Origin: Dactylellina haptotyla
Lineage: Eukaryota > Ascomycota > Orbiliomycetes > Orbiliales > Orbiliaceae
Length of the DNA stretch: 64,000 bases
Assembly (NCBI GenBank): GCA_031310005.1
Contig: CM062386.1
Span: 1,984,001-2,048,000 of the forward strand
Direction of reading: 5' to 3'
Position 1 is the stretch's first letter, and every line of letters starts with the position of its first letter. This document shows positions 1 through 10,549 of the stretch, one piece after another. The position numbers and the translations under genes were made by a program. The notes under the pieces are model-generated. The model did not search any database, was not told where the DNA came from, and saw nothing but the letters and a program-made list of their open reading frames with translations.

Positions 1-1848
1 ATCGCGAGTCTGAGGCAGAATTGTCCCCCATCTTACTGGATCCTCTGGTCAAGGAATCCCAGCGGGATGTCAAGGTTCGGGTTGAGTATCAACGTCCCGT
101 GGGTCCACTTGCTGGGAAGCGCGATTCCGCTCCAATTTCATTCGCTGGCCGTGATGATACGAAACCCTCAAGCAAATAGCCCTAATGTCAAAAAGAAAGT
201 CGAATCACCCAAGTTTTCCCAGGACAAAGCACTTGCCGCGCTGAGACAGTGGCCGGAATATTAGCGAGTGCCTATCTCTCAGTATCGCTCTTTAAAACGA
301 ATCCGTGTTGGTTGGAACTGGGCCTCGCCGAAACGGACCCAACAAAGGGGTTTGTCCGGTTCCCCGTGCATGGGTCAGATAGCGAGGCGAGGTCCTGAGT
401 GGGGCACCCTCCTGGTTCCTCGGGACAGTGGCTGCCCTCCTCCAGCAAAACTGGGAATATATTGGGAATTGTTTTGGAGAATTTGGGTTAGCACCTGGAC
501 TCGCTGTCGCGTTGTTTTTCCCAATCGACACCGGTTTTTAGCGCTGTAATATTACACTGCGAATCCTCTGGTCCTGAGAATCCGGAATCGAGGGTGCATA
601 TGCGCATGCACTCCTCGACCGAGTATCAACAAGGAGTGGCTCCTTACAATAACAGGCATTGTTAAGGTTACCAAGGGACCAAAGGGCGACGACTCCTTGA
701 AGCCAATAGTAGGCAGTTAGGGTTATATTATTAGCCTCTATTAATGTAATCCAGACTTTTTCTATGCAGAGGGAGAGTTGTTTGGGTCAACCCAAATGAA
801 AGCCCATCCCTTCGGGCATGCGCGCGTCGCGTCTACGCCATCAGAAAAAAGAACAGAATACCGACAGGACTCTTTCCAAGGAGATGTATACATCTTTTTC
901 GCGCGCGAAATAACAAAATAAAGGTCCTTCGCAATACGCATCGCCCTCAGCTGCGATCAAGCAAGAAATGGACCCTTATCCCGTGCGTTACCGGAAATTC
1001 TTGCTCATCAGTGGATTATTTGCCAAGGCGCCATCAATTTGGTCGACCCTTGCCCCGGTCTCCCACACCTCTTCCTAAGGCCGTTTCCTGGCGGTTTTGG
1101 CGTCTCGAAACGGCCCTCTGGCTCTGAGTTTCCACCGTGACCCCCATTTCCAGCAAAGAGTTTCTTAGGAAGCCTTCAATAATTGCTTTACCCCTCACCG
1201 GGGATCAAAAATCATACAGGGAAGATTTTTCGTATGAGAGTTTTCAAGTCAAGCATGGGAAGGGCCGCTAACTTAGCCCAGACTTTTGTCCAGAATGGCG
1301 CCAGGGGGGTCTAGATAGGAGACCGAACCCAGTCCCAAACTCTCGGAACCAGCAAAGACCCATCCTTCTCGCCTCCTATAACTTTCCGCTTTACAATCCC
1401 CACTCCTTGAACCGACTCCTTGAGGAGCTATTAAGGTCACCGTCTCCTTCTGGGCGATTATACATAAAGGCAGACTCAACCGCTCGTTCAGATTCCTATC
1501 TTCCCTCCTCTCATCCGTATCATATCCATTTTTATTTATCTCAGCCTATCCAGCACTTATAAACGAGCAAGAGGTCAAAGACATATCGATCAACAGCTTG
1601 ACTTTACCAATTTGGACAACCAACCAACCCCAACAATCTCAACTTGCCTGTAAACAGCGAAAGTATCATACGCACAGACTTGAACATTGAAGCGAAAAAA
1701 AAAATTACCTCGTCCTTTCCGAGACAGTCATATATATATAGTTTGCTATATATATATTTCCATCTCAAAGCCTACTCTTCTGATTCAATTCTACCTTTTT
1801 ACGATCTAGTATTCTTACTAGATCAATAAAATATCTATATCCTTCAAA
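1..1848. other. Intergenic region and leader of the gene at 1849
   Basis: No gene is supported here. The open frames present are short, overlap each other on both strands and show no family motif. The last 300 bases have the look of a fungal leader: CAAC/CCAACC-rich stretches near 1610-1640, then AT-rich sequence with a hairpin at 1731-1756 just before the start codon at 1849. Confidence 0.5.
1731..1756. repeat. Inverted repeat (hairpin) in the leader
   Basis: Two perfect 11-base arms of alternating TA ending in G/C (1731-1741 and 1746-1756) flank a four-base TTTG loop. It lies about 90 bases before the start codon at 1849, so it probably falls in the 5' untranslated region of that gene. A role in transcription or translation is only inferred. 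AT-rich slippage would give a similar look. Confidence 0.55.
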
Positions 1849-2361
1849 ATGGTTATCTCCTGCATCCCAACCATCTTCAGACGCTCTCCAAAGCCCGAAG
1901 TCGAGAAGACTGCATCGAGGCGACCATCGCTCTTTTCTATCAAGAGCACAAAGAGCATCAAGAGCATGAAAAGCCGAAACTCAGGAGGCTCCTACCAAGG
2001 CAAGCGACAAAGCCAAATCTACGAACTCACCGATAGAAGGTGGTACATGTACACCGCCATGCAACCAGACGGGGAAGTTGAAAAAACATTGGTTGCACTA
2101 CCACCACATGTCGCCGAAAGACTCAACTTGAGCTTGAAGAACGACGACGATTCTGAACCACCTTCGCCTCGCACGGCTTCTATCCCCATTCCAAGCGAGC
2201 CAATGCCCGTTCCAACCAGACTCCCTCCTTCGCCAACAATCCCTCCACATCAAAGACAGATGTCTACAGCTACTTTCCTCTCGATGGGCACCTACCACGA
2301 TAGGGACCACCACTACGAGGACACCATTACCAGATTATACGATGAAGACGAAATCTGGTAA
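1849..2361 (+). CDS. Small hypothetical protein, 170 aa, single exon
   Basis: I do not recognise a named domain. The protein opens with a hydrophobic and basic stretch (MVISCIPTIFRR), followed by a Ser/Lys-rich basic region at about residues 18-50 with repeated KS(I/M)KS units. A conserved-looking core with the segment DRRWYMYTAMQPDGEVEKT comes at about 62-80. A Pro/Ser-rich linker (about 100-140) and an acidic end (TRLYDEDEIW) follow. The start codon sits in an A-rich context (TCAAAATGG) after a long leader, and the frame is uninterrupted, with unbiased composition in the core. This profile suggests a soluble cytosolic or nuclear protein of an ascomycete-restricted family. Function is unknown. 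The small size and low-complexity flanks limit certainty, but coding status looks good. Confidence 0.7.
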   Translation: MVISCIPTIFRRSPKPEVEKTASRRPSLFSIKSTKSIKSMKSRNSGGSYQGKRQSQIYELTDRRWYMYTAMQPDGEVEKTLVALPPHVAERLNLSLKNDDDSEPPSPRTASIPIPSEPMPVPTRLPPSPTIPPHQRQMSTATFLSMGTYHDRDHHYEDTITRLYDEDEIW

Positions 2362-3972
2362 ATTCAAACAATCTAAAAAAATCTAAAAATCACAAAAAAA
2401 CGATACCCACGATCGCTCTGTACAAACGCGCACGATTTTCCTTTGTTACGAAAATATCTTTTCGGAGTTTTATCGTCTGTTGCTATTTGCTTTGTTAATA
2501 TCACGTTTTGGGGGGGAAGGTTTCTCGGTTCAGCAACTGGCTCATTTTCTTTTTTTTGTTTAACATGTGTTCTGGCATACCACAAATGTACATACAAAAG
2601 AACATCTTCAACCTTTCTGGGAAAGCGGGAGTTTATTTGTTTACCAATGGATTTCATTATTTGTTTTCTCCACCTTTAGCGAAGGACCCTGCATCTACAC
2701 CGTTGATAACGGAAAACCTTAAGTACCTATCGATAGGAAATATCACATACAAAGTTACCAAGCAAAAACAAAGTCCACAAGTCTCTAAAGTAGCGCGATT
2801 CAACGGTATATGCCTAATATTTTCCCCGAATAAGAAAGGTTGTGATGTGCTTATGCTTAAATCCATCCTCCGACGGGGCAAATCTTAGACATTGCTAAGA
2901 CAATGGTAACAAAAACAAGAAAATATCACAGAAGTCACAAGTGGAGACGAGGGGGGATCTGCCAGGCTGGAGCAAGTTGAGCCGGCCGATGCCACTTACC
3001 GTCTACCGTATACCGTATCACAAAATGATGATTTAATATCACAACGTCGACACGTTAATTAACATTAATTTTAAAAAAGTTTTTCAAATCAAAAAACGTG
3101 TCGGACAGAGTGTACTACTACGAATTTTTCAAGCGCACACGGGTTCTCATTTTCGAAATTACCTCGATGCAATTTCGAAGCGCACAAAGTATACTCGATA
3201 TCTGAATTTTCGCGCGGGGAAGGTACCGCTTTCGATTGTTGCGGTTGTACACGCTGGTATATTTACACGAGATGGCGACGAAATGTACGCCGAACGGGCG
3301 AGTATATGTCGACTGCAGCAGCGGTGACCAGAAACGGAACAGCCCGATGTACACTGCAAGTGCCTCTTGTGTGGTAGTGCCAGTCTGCTGGGTGGTGGAG
3401 TGTGGTGGCTTTTTAGAGCGGTGTGATCTAGAAGGTTGCGTTGCATGTTGCAAAATGTGGGTTTCTCCTCAGCTACAACAACGTGCTCGCATAAGTGGGT
3501 GGAGTGTTGGTATCTCGTGGTGGGTGGGTTGGTGGGTGTACTTGGGCATATATACGACCACGGCAACCGGAAATTCGCGTAGCTTAGCCTCGCGACTAAT
3601 GCACACTTTTCTTATGCAGGGACTCCGTGTCGATAACGATAGTTTATCGGCGGATTGTTTTGGATCGGCTAGACTTTTAGTCTCGTTTATCCTTTACCTT
3701 TCTTGCCCTTGGGAACGGGTCCAGCTTCTCCCACACATGGCGTTACCATCGATCGTGGCGGTCGAGGTTCACGCTAGTGACGTGAACACTCCGGCTTGGC
3801 TCGGACCAACTCCTCACCATTCACAACTTTGATCTACGCTATCAGGTGGTCTTATCGATCTAGATCATGCAGCGATGTGATCTGAAAGCCACACGATTTG
3901 CCATGATTTGCCATGTATTAGATCAACTAATGAATACTAAGTTTGAAAACTATCGACACATCCAGGCTAGAT
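2362..3972. other. Intergenic region between convergent genes
   Basis: The overlapping open frames on the two strands here (3236-3832 plus; 3159-3566 minus) are mutually antisense, lack recognisable motifs, and the minus one has no ATG start. An AT-rich stretch at about 3020-3100 follows a TACCGTATACCGTAT motif. I see nothing that requires a gene. Confidence 0.45.
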
Positions 3973-5047
3973 TCAATAAACGTGCAGCATATAGTCTTCC
4001 TGCCTCCATTTGTTCTTCGGCACTTCTGTTCCGTTCAGAGTTAGAGGGTTCCCAGAGTACGGCGTCGACGATACACTTTCGCTAGCGCTGCTCTGGCACG
4101 CCTGGTTCTTCGTCTTAGAACCGGTCTGACTGAAAGTGTAAGACGCGGTTCCATAACTCCCAGCCTCTGGACATAAATCTGTACCTATGTGGCTGTTCAA
4201 CTGCATTATCATATTTCTTCGTCGCCAAACAGCCCAAATAATGTTGAATAATAGAAAGCCAGCGACGCTTCCTATCGTGATTCCAACGATTTGTCCGAGG
4301 CTTAATTTGGGCATAGAGATTTCCGTGCCCTCGAGGGGATTTTGGACCGCGCTCGCATCCCACAGATCCGTAACGGACTTGCTTAGAATGCCTACACACA
4401 TAGGATCGCTGGCAATCGACTATACGGAGATGAGAAATGATATGTAAGCTTCAAGCGGTATCATCTCCACGGGATGCAAAGGAAAGGGAAACGGGCCGAC
4501 GACTGTTGGATACTTACGGCATCGTCTTTACACATCATCCGGAGTGATAATTGATTTGCCACTGTCTGAACCTTCAATCCGACAACGGCAACATTGTAGC
4601 TCTTCACGGCCCAGACACCGAACACGATCGCGCAGGTGAAGCCCGCGACTTGACATAATAGCTCCAGTATCAACGCTATCATTTGGCGTTCGCGTCCCTG
4701 CATTCGCGTACCTGGGTTAGCCAAATGTTTATCTTTTAAAATGCAGCTTCATGGCGTGAAGCTTTAAACTTCTTTTGGAGAAAAATGACGATCTTGGTTA
4801 GAAGAAGCCATACATGTTTCGCCCTGATTTCAGCCCTCCGTTCACTCTCTCTCCAAACATTGCTCACTAGTGTAGGGGCGTAGTCGCTTCTGGCTTGCGG
4901 ATCAAAAGCGGTTGATGGCGTTGGCGATAAGGGTCCTGACGGCGGGTTGATAGATATGCTCGGGACACGGGCTGTCAATTTTTCAGAGAATGCCGGGCCC
5001 GAGGTTGGGCCCCGGTAGTAGTCGTACCAGGTATCCTCAATTGCCAT
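3973..5047 (-). CDS. Two-segment membrane protein, 286 aa, three exons
   Basis: Rebuilt exons on the minus strand are 5047-4814, 4697-4518 and 4419-3973. Introns 4813-4698 (GTATGG...GCAG, branch GCTAAC) and 4517-4420 (GTAAGT...TAG) both lie in phase 0. The N-terminal 78 residues are hydrophilic and Pro/Ser-rich (MAIEDTWYDYYRGPTSG). Exon 2 carries a hydrophobic segment (ALILELLCQVAGFTCAIVFG), and exon 3 a second one (IVGITIGSVAGFLLFNIIWAV) followed at once by WRRR, a positive-inside stop signal. A Ser/Thr-rich tail follows. Known families: the layout fits small fungal orphan membrane proteins, and I cannot name one. Inference: both termini may face the cytosol with a short loop between the segments. 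The first intron acceptor could instead be the nearer CAG 14 bases upstream, but that is close to the branch point and changes phase. Confidence 0.65.
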
Positions 5048-7180
5048 CGGGCGGTATTCTACGGGGCTTTATAACTTTATGGGAATGAATCCCGCAAGAA
5101 CGTTCCGGACCCTTTAAAGGACCCTGAAGCTAACGGCTCGGTTTCTCCGGTGGTGTTGGCTGGAATTAGCGTGTATTCCTTTGAGCGCGTCGCATGCAGG
5201 TAAGGAGAATCACGCAAAAGGAGCTGCCAGTACACGAGTCAAGCCGTTGTTCATGGAGGGTCTATGGGACCCGAGGCTAGGTCTATAGGTAGGAATTTGT
5301 TTCCAGATGCAGGTGTCGTGGAGGCGCACGGCAGGTTGTAGAAAAATGCCAGCAAGATGCAAGTGGAATTTCCGTGAAATTTGACTGCGGACTTGTTCGC
5401 TCATTTAAATGATAAAATCCCCGAAATTTTGTTAGCTTCGTGGATATAATCGCAAGTTGGGCCAAGCCATGACATTATCTTTGTGCTGCGGTGGCCGTGC
5501 CAGCCTTTTGGGGCCTAAGAGCGCTTTTCAAGTCAGATGCTCATGTGCGCGCTTTACAATGCACTGAGCGGCTATAGGCAGCAAACGGTGCAGGGCACCG
5601 CCTCGAGATGGCCTCGAAATTTAGAGGCAAAGTCAAGCTCGGAGGTCGGAACAAACAAGACTTGCTGCGCCCTCTTCGCTAAGATTTCTTGGAGGCGAGA
5701 TTTACCCGGGGAACAAGCTTCTGTCTTTGCACATAACGCGCTCTGATCAACGCTCGCTGCATGATCATGATAGCGGCAAATCAAGAACATAGTAGATGTC
5801 ACAAAGGTTGTTGTACAGATTGTCTCTGTGATTTAAGATCATTGAATGCTTAATAAGGCGCAAGGCGTATCTAATCTTCCAGAAATACACCCGACGGCCC
5901 CGGAAAGTGCTATGCGAATAATTAAAATGAAATAAAACGTTGCCGGGTTTTCTGTTGTAATATCGCCAGCAACACAACTCGCTTGCGTTATGCGCCTCGT
6001 GGCCTCAACACGCAGTTGCCCTATCTGGATGCCACTGTATATGTAGACCGATCCCGATCTTCTAGAATTCTTCATTAAACGATATTTTCGGTCAGTTGAA
6101 CGGAGGTTATATACCGTGATAACGGAAACTGGCAACCTGTCGCAAAATAGAAACTTCCGTTCATATTCCCTACCCTACAGGCTAGAACTCGTATTTTCAT
6201 TATGTGACCTTCCCCGCAAACTTGCATGTTCACACGGCTGCCTAGTCCGGCTTGAATAAAAGGCTCAACTGCCAATATAAACACACATATCGCAGTAAGT
6301 CGATCGAAGACCTAGCATAATATACCTCTCCCAAATTAATAGACCTGCCCGTGGATACCTGGGCAGATATTTTGGTTGCAATCTCAACACCGGTTACTAG
6401 GTTTGATAGTGTACCTATACACCAGGTTTTAGCAGCTCCCGTAGACGGCAAACCAATTAGAGCGGTTGGTTAGTGTATAAGAGACAATTAGTGTATATAA
6501 TTATACGAGCCTCGTATCTCGAAGTGAATAAAGATATACCTGGCGATTTTCTTGATTAAGTTAGTTTACGCTGGTCTCATTTGTAGACAGTTTGCTGTAA
6601 TAAAGAAATTTAAAGCATCTAACTGATACCACTTGCCATTCATGGGCGCGTATTAGGACATTTTTCTGACCTCGAAAATGTTGCTATTACTGAGCTTGGT
6701 TACGTTATGCCCGCCTCACTTATGAATAGGCAGCAATGCCATTAGTTGCATCAGCTCAGCCGAGGTTCGATAGAGTCCAATTTGAGGATCTATAGTTTGG
6801 TTACTAGGTTGATGCACCGGCGGAGTGAATGATATCATAGGCTTATACCGATATCACTATGATTTTTAAGTGAGAAGAGATTTGTAGAATCAAAATGGAA
6901 ACTAGTGATACATGAAACGCCAGAGCAAAGCGGTATCTGATTTCAAGACAAAGAAAGCAAACGCTCTAAATGGCTCCGGTCTCGTGATGCTGCGAGAACC
7001 TAGAGAAATAAGTGAAGGCAAATAAAGAACAAAAAGCCAAGTGAATGCTGCGCCCGGGTTTCAACAAATAGCCAAAAAAGAACTTCCCACACGTAGATGC
7101 TACCCTAAAAGCGACAAAAAAAGAACATGCTTATGCCACCAACAATGCTATCACAAATCGGGATTTGCCATAGCTCGGGA
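5048..7180. other. Intergenic region upstream of the membrane-protein gene
   Basis: About 2.1 kb shared by the promoter of the minus-strand membrane gene and the 3' side of the minus-strand SNARE gene. Only short, mutually antisense open frames occur. No domain, tRNA or repeat was recognised. The part from about 5800 to 7100 is AT-rich. Confidence 0.45.
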
Positions 7181-8034
7181 TCAAGAGCGGCCGACGCATC
7201 TTTGCCAACCTGGGATATAAGAACGTTATTAGCATCTGCATAGAAAGTAGGAGCCTCTGGCTGCAGGACGGCTGAGCTTACCTGGTAGTCCACACCCGAA
7301 TCCCACGAATAGATATACCAAGAAGATGACGACGACCCACAACAAAACCATCAACTTGACATTCTTCCACCACATCTGCCTGCGGAGTCTTCGAGCGCCC
7401 ACTCTAAAGCCTCGAGCACCTTCTCCCAGGCGTTCTGTCTTATCGACAAGGAGATCGAGACGTTCTCCACGCTCGAGCACACGCTCGATATTCTCGGTCA
7501 TGATACCTCTGACGGCATCAATTTCTGACTGCACATTTCGGGCATTGTTACCACCGAGATCCTCCCCATTTCCGGATGCGTAGATCTGAACCTGTTCCTT
7601 CAGAGTCTTGTTGAACTCCGCACAGCCGTAGGGTGGTACATCCTCCACCATTCCCGGTGTGTATTTAAGGGAGAAGGCTTCCTGGACTTTTTGCAAAAAG
7701 CCGAAGGAGGTCTTCCTGGCTACAGACTTGTCGGTCACCAGCAGGAATGTGAGAGACGAAGCAGCCTTCGACGTAGAGACATAGTTGATTAAATGATCGC
7801 CGTACGTGTATGTGAGCTTCTGCTCCTGGTCGTGTGAGATCTTCGGTAAAACAACTGAGGCGATCTGGGCCACCGAGGAAGAGTTTCGGGAGGAGGAAGG
7901 AAAAGGCGTGTATTCGGCGAGAACCGTGGTATTGTGGGCGACACAGGTACTTTGAAGATCGTGAGAAATGGTTTGATGGTGTCAACGAGGGGCAGCTGAG
8001 ATGGAACTTACTAGAGAAGAGGAGGCGTTGCCAT
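7181..8034 (-). CDS. Longin-type R-SNARE (VAMP7/Nyv1-like), 239 aa, three exons
   Basis: Exons are 8034-8012, 7949-7282 and 7209-7181. Introns 8011-7950 (GTAAGT) and 7281-7210 (GTAAGC) keep phase. The protein begins MATPPLLYTCVAHNTTVLAE, a typical longin N-terminus (about residues 1-125). The SNARE motif spans about 145-200, with the zero-layer arginine near residue 168 in LERGERLDLL, followed by VDKTERL. A basic RRLRRQMWWKN stretch precedes a transmembrane anchor at about 205-225, and the tail GLPGWQRCVGRS comes from the last mini-exon. Known: this family acts as the vesicle R-SNARE in vacuolar/endolysosomal fusion, pairing with three Q-SNARE helices, and the longin domain restrains it. The order longin-SNARE-TM and the length match the family. 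The ATG in the tiny first exon is chosen because it alone restores the conserved N-terminal strand. Confidence 0.9.
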
Positions 8035-8582
8035 GATGTCCTAAGGTTGAGAAGTTACAGACCTCGCTGCTGAGCTTGAAGTCTACCGGTACGCTATTCG
8101 GATATAGTGGGGTAGTTTTAATATGCGGCGGGGAGCATTTACAGATCGTGTCTTCGGTGGAGAGAGCTGGAGGTTCTGAAAGCGTGGAGTGGTCGGGCCT
8201 TTGTTGTTGTTGGCGATGATGACGATTGTCTGCGTCTCCCAAACGTCACGCCATTCCGTATTGGGACTGGCCTCGGAAAATACGACAGGGGACAACACAC
8301 TATCCCTGCCCAGAAAATTTTGCAAACTCATCCCGATGCGACTAACCTCGAGATAGATGCATCGCGCCTTCACTTAGATTGCTCGTAAATGGTTCTTCCG
8401 GTTAATTTAGAGAGCCAAAATTAGAATCTCGAGAGTGTACGAATGGGAGGCGTAGCTGGGCTCTCGGATGAAATCTGAGTGTCTAGACCATGGGTTTCTG
8501 CCCAGCCGGACTGGCCAGCTCTTTGGTATGATTTATCTACTACAATCTCAGCCCGACGGATATATCACATCTACAAAACATC
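8035..8582. other. Promoter-side gap between the SNARE gene and tRNA-Leu
   Basis: About 550 bases containing the upstream region of the minus-strand SNARE gene and the 5' flank of tRNA-Leu. No coding frame with a recognisable motif is present. I see no clear TATA box or operator. Confidence 0.4.
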
Positions 8583-8687
8583 GGTGAGATGGCCGAGTTG
8601 GTCTATGGCGCCAGGTTAAGGTTATACCTTAACAAGTGACATCCTGGTACGGGAAACCGTGCGTGGGTTCGAATCCCACTCTCATCA
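8583..8687 (+). tRNA. tRNA-Leu (anticodon AAG) with a 20-nt intron
   Basis: The acceptor arms GGTGAGA (8583-8589) and TCTCATC (8680-8686) pair with one G-U, and the discriminator base is A at 8687. The D-arm contains GGCCGAGTTGGTC. The anticodon stem CCAGG/CCTGG (8611-8615 and 8643-8647) encloses the loop with anticodon AAG at 8618-8620. The intron is 8622-8641, directly after base 37, the canonical position. Its CCTTAA can pair with the anticodon region TTAAGG, as fungal pre-tRNAs do. A long variable arm (typical of class II leucine tRNAs) and the T-arm GGGTTCGAATCCC follow. It decodes CTT/CTC as leucine once A34 is modified to inosine. The internal A and B boxes serve as the Pol III promoter. 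Confidence 0.95.
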
Positions 8688-9857
8688 AGATTTGCTTAGT
8701 ATCGAGCTTCGAGCCTAAGCGGGCTTCAGGTTCTCAGAATCTGGACCCTTGTGGATATCTTTTTTGTCCTTTTGCTCCAATTGTGGGCAAAGGAAAAATC
8801 TTTTCCTTCTTACTCGCTTGGGAATAACATTGAGCCGGCGACTTTTTCAGCCAAATTTTGAGGCTGACAAGAGACATAAATGAGACCTTTTCTCTCCTCA
8901 ATTGGTTCCGGCGTCGCCAAGTTTTTACTTTTGCGATAGCAAAGCGCTAAATTATCGCCTGTCCGCGATCATTCTTTAATTGCCACTTCAGTTCACATTT
9001 TCGTTCTTGTTGCCCGTTTTGTTTCGCTCTACTCGATTAGGTATTTCAAGTCTTATACCTAAAGGTATTTCGTTGAAAATTCGGTGTGTTGGTGATGCCT
9101 CTAATCGATTCTGCGCCATCGATATCTCAATGATAGGAACGTGTTACAGCTGTTTGTGATCTTGGAATGCGTAGAATGCTAGCAGACGGGATTCTCTTAT
9201 GAACTTCGAATTTCGGCGAGATTCTTGTATCATTCTATAGGCATTCAGCCGTAAGGAATGCGTTCAGCCACTCCCAACTATATCAACACAAATCGTCGCC
9301 GCCAATTGAGCCAGGAGGAGGACTTCAATTTGCGACGCTCTGCGCTTTTCCTTGAGCGTCGATTTAGTTGCAAGAGGCTACATTCTTAAGTGTTAGTTTT
9401 TCGAGGAGTAAAGTGGGTTTCATCTGTGTAACTACAAACGGTTGCGCTACAGCCGAGCTAATGCGTGGGTGGGTGTGGTTCCTACAGACGTCAAGTTGAT
9501 TCTATGCAAGGGGCTGCTTCACACTCTCGGTATGGAACGGGCAAGCAATTTCAGTCCACATGCCGTGTGGCTACGATCCTACAATGTGATATGGAGAAAT
9601 GGCTATCCTCCACATTCAAATGTATATCAATATTTGCTTTATAAATACGCTACAGAACCTTTCCCAAAACTCGAATTCCAAACTATACCTCCTCTTCTTC
9701 TCGCACATCTCACTAATACTCTCACATTCACTGATTCTGTCTTTAAAAGTTTTATTCCTTATAAAACTCGTGCTGGGCATATCTGAAACTTTTCTTGAAG
9801 AAATTACGATTATAGTTGACTTTGATCTCTTCCAATCTCTTCAATATTTTCTTCGAA
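8688..9857. other. Intergenic region upstream of the gene at 9858
   Basis: A T-rich tract follows the tRNA (TTTTTT at about 8760), which could serve as a Pol III stop. The rest is AT-rich. The open frame at 9442-9786 lacks motifs and runs into a pyrimidine-rich leader with many CTC/TTC units at about 9680-9850, typical of fungal 5' untranslated regions. Confidence 0.4.
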
Positions 9858-10549
9858 ATGTCTGCCGTGATCAATCTTAACAACATCTTTGGTCTAGCCA
9901 ATAAATCAGGACCTATCTCATCTTTTCTGGTATTTGTCCACAACAACCAATATTGCTTTCTCCAATCGGCGGAACCCGAAACATTAGTTGTGCCCATTGA
10001 AAACCGGCCATTAGATATCCCACTCTTTAATCGACGCGTCGTTTGGGGCCCAGCATCGAGTAACAATGATCACAGGGACCCAGTCGTAAGTTAACTTTCA
10101 TCTGAGTGTCGTGAAACAATTGACCAATCTGTTCAATGAGTCTAATTGGTGTCTTAGTGGAACCTCTATGGTCTCAACCCAACCGGGACTCAGTGGAGGT
10201 TTCAAGTCCACGGTGGTGCAGCCTACCCAACGCCGCAAGGTTATATGCAAGCTCCAAACCTGCTCCTCTCTGGTCAGAAGCCAGTCATATGGTATTTGTT
10301 TCAGCACGCTATAGGACAGTACAGGTAAGGAGACTAAGTCTCCCTCCAAATCTCATGAAACATACTAACAACAGCATTTTTAGTATCTACACCATCGGAA
10401 ATAGTTCTCAGAAGCTGTACTGGAGTGTAGCGAAGATCGGGGAAAGCAAAGGGGTTGTGCTTCGAGAGTGGAACCCATTACTCTATATCCAGACCTTCTA
10501 CTTCGTCAAACCCAACTACAACGGTAACAACGATAATCGTGGCAATTAG
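9858..10549 (+). CDS. Hypothetical protein, possibly beta-trefoil (lectin-like), 186 aa, three exons
   Basis: Exons are 9858-10085, 10158-10324 and 10384-10549. Introns have GTAAGT/TTAG and GTAAGG/TTAG ends, the second with a perfect ACTAAC branch site, and they keep phase. There is no signal peptide, so a cytosolic location is likely. The sequence is rich in aromatic beta-strand segments: FLVFVHNNQYCFLQSAE (about 23-39), VVWNLYGLNPTGTQWRFQVHG (about 75-95), VIWYLFQHAIGQYSIYTIG (about 119-137), SQKLYWSVAKIGESKGVVL and a closing FYFVKP. Such alternating W/F strands with an ending like TFYFVKP resemble fungal beta-trefoil lectins or peptidase inhibitors (compare the I66-like gene at 25520-26379). 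This is fold-level pattern reading only. No carbohydrate-binding residues can be assigned. The gene models well, but the function is unproven. Confidence 0.6.

Noticed and set aside
3159-3832. Opposing 135- and 198-codon frames
   Set aside because: They overlap head to head, one lacks an ATG, and composition is irregular with no known motif.
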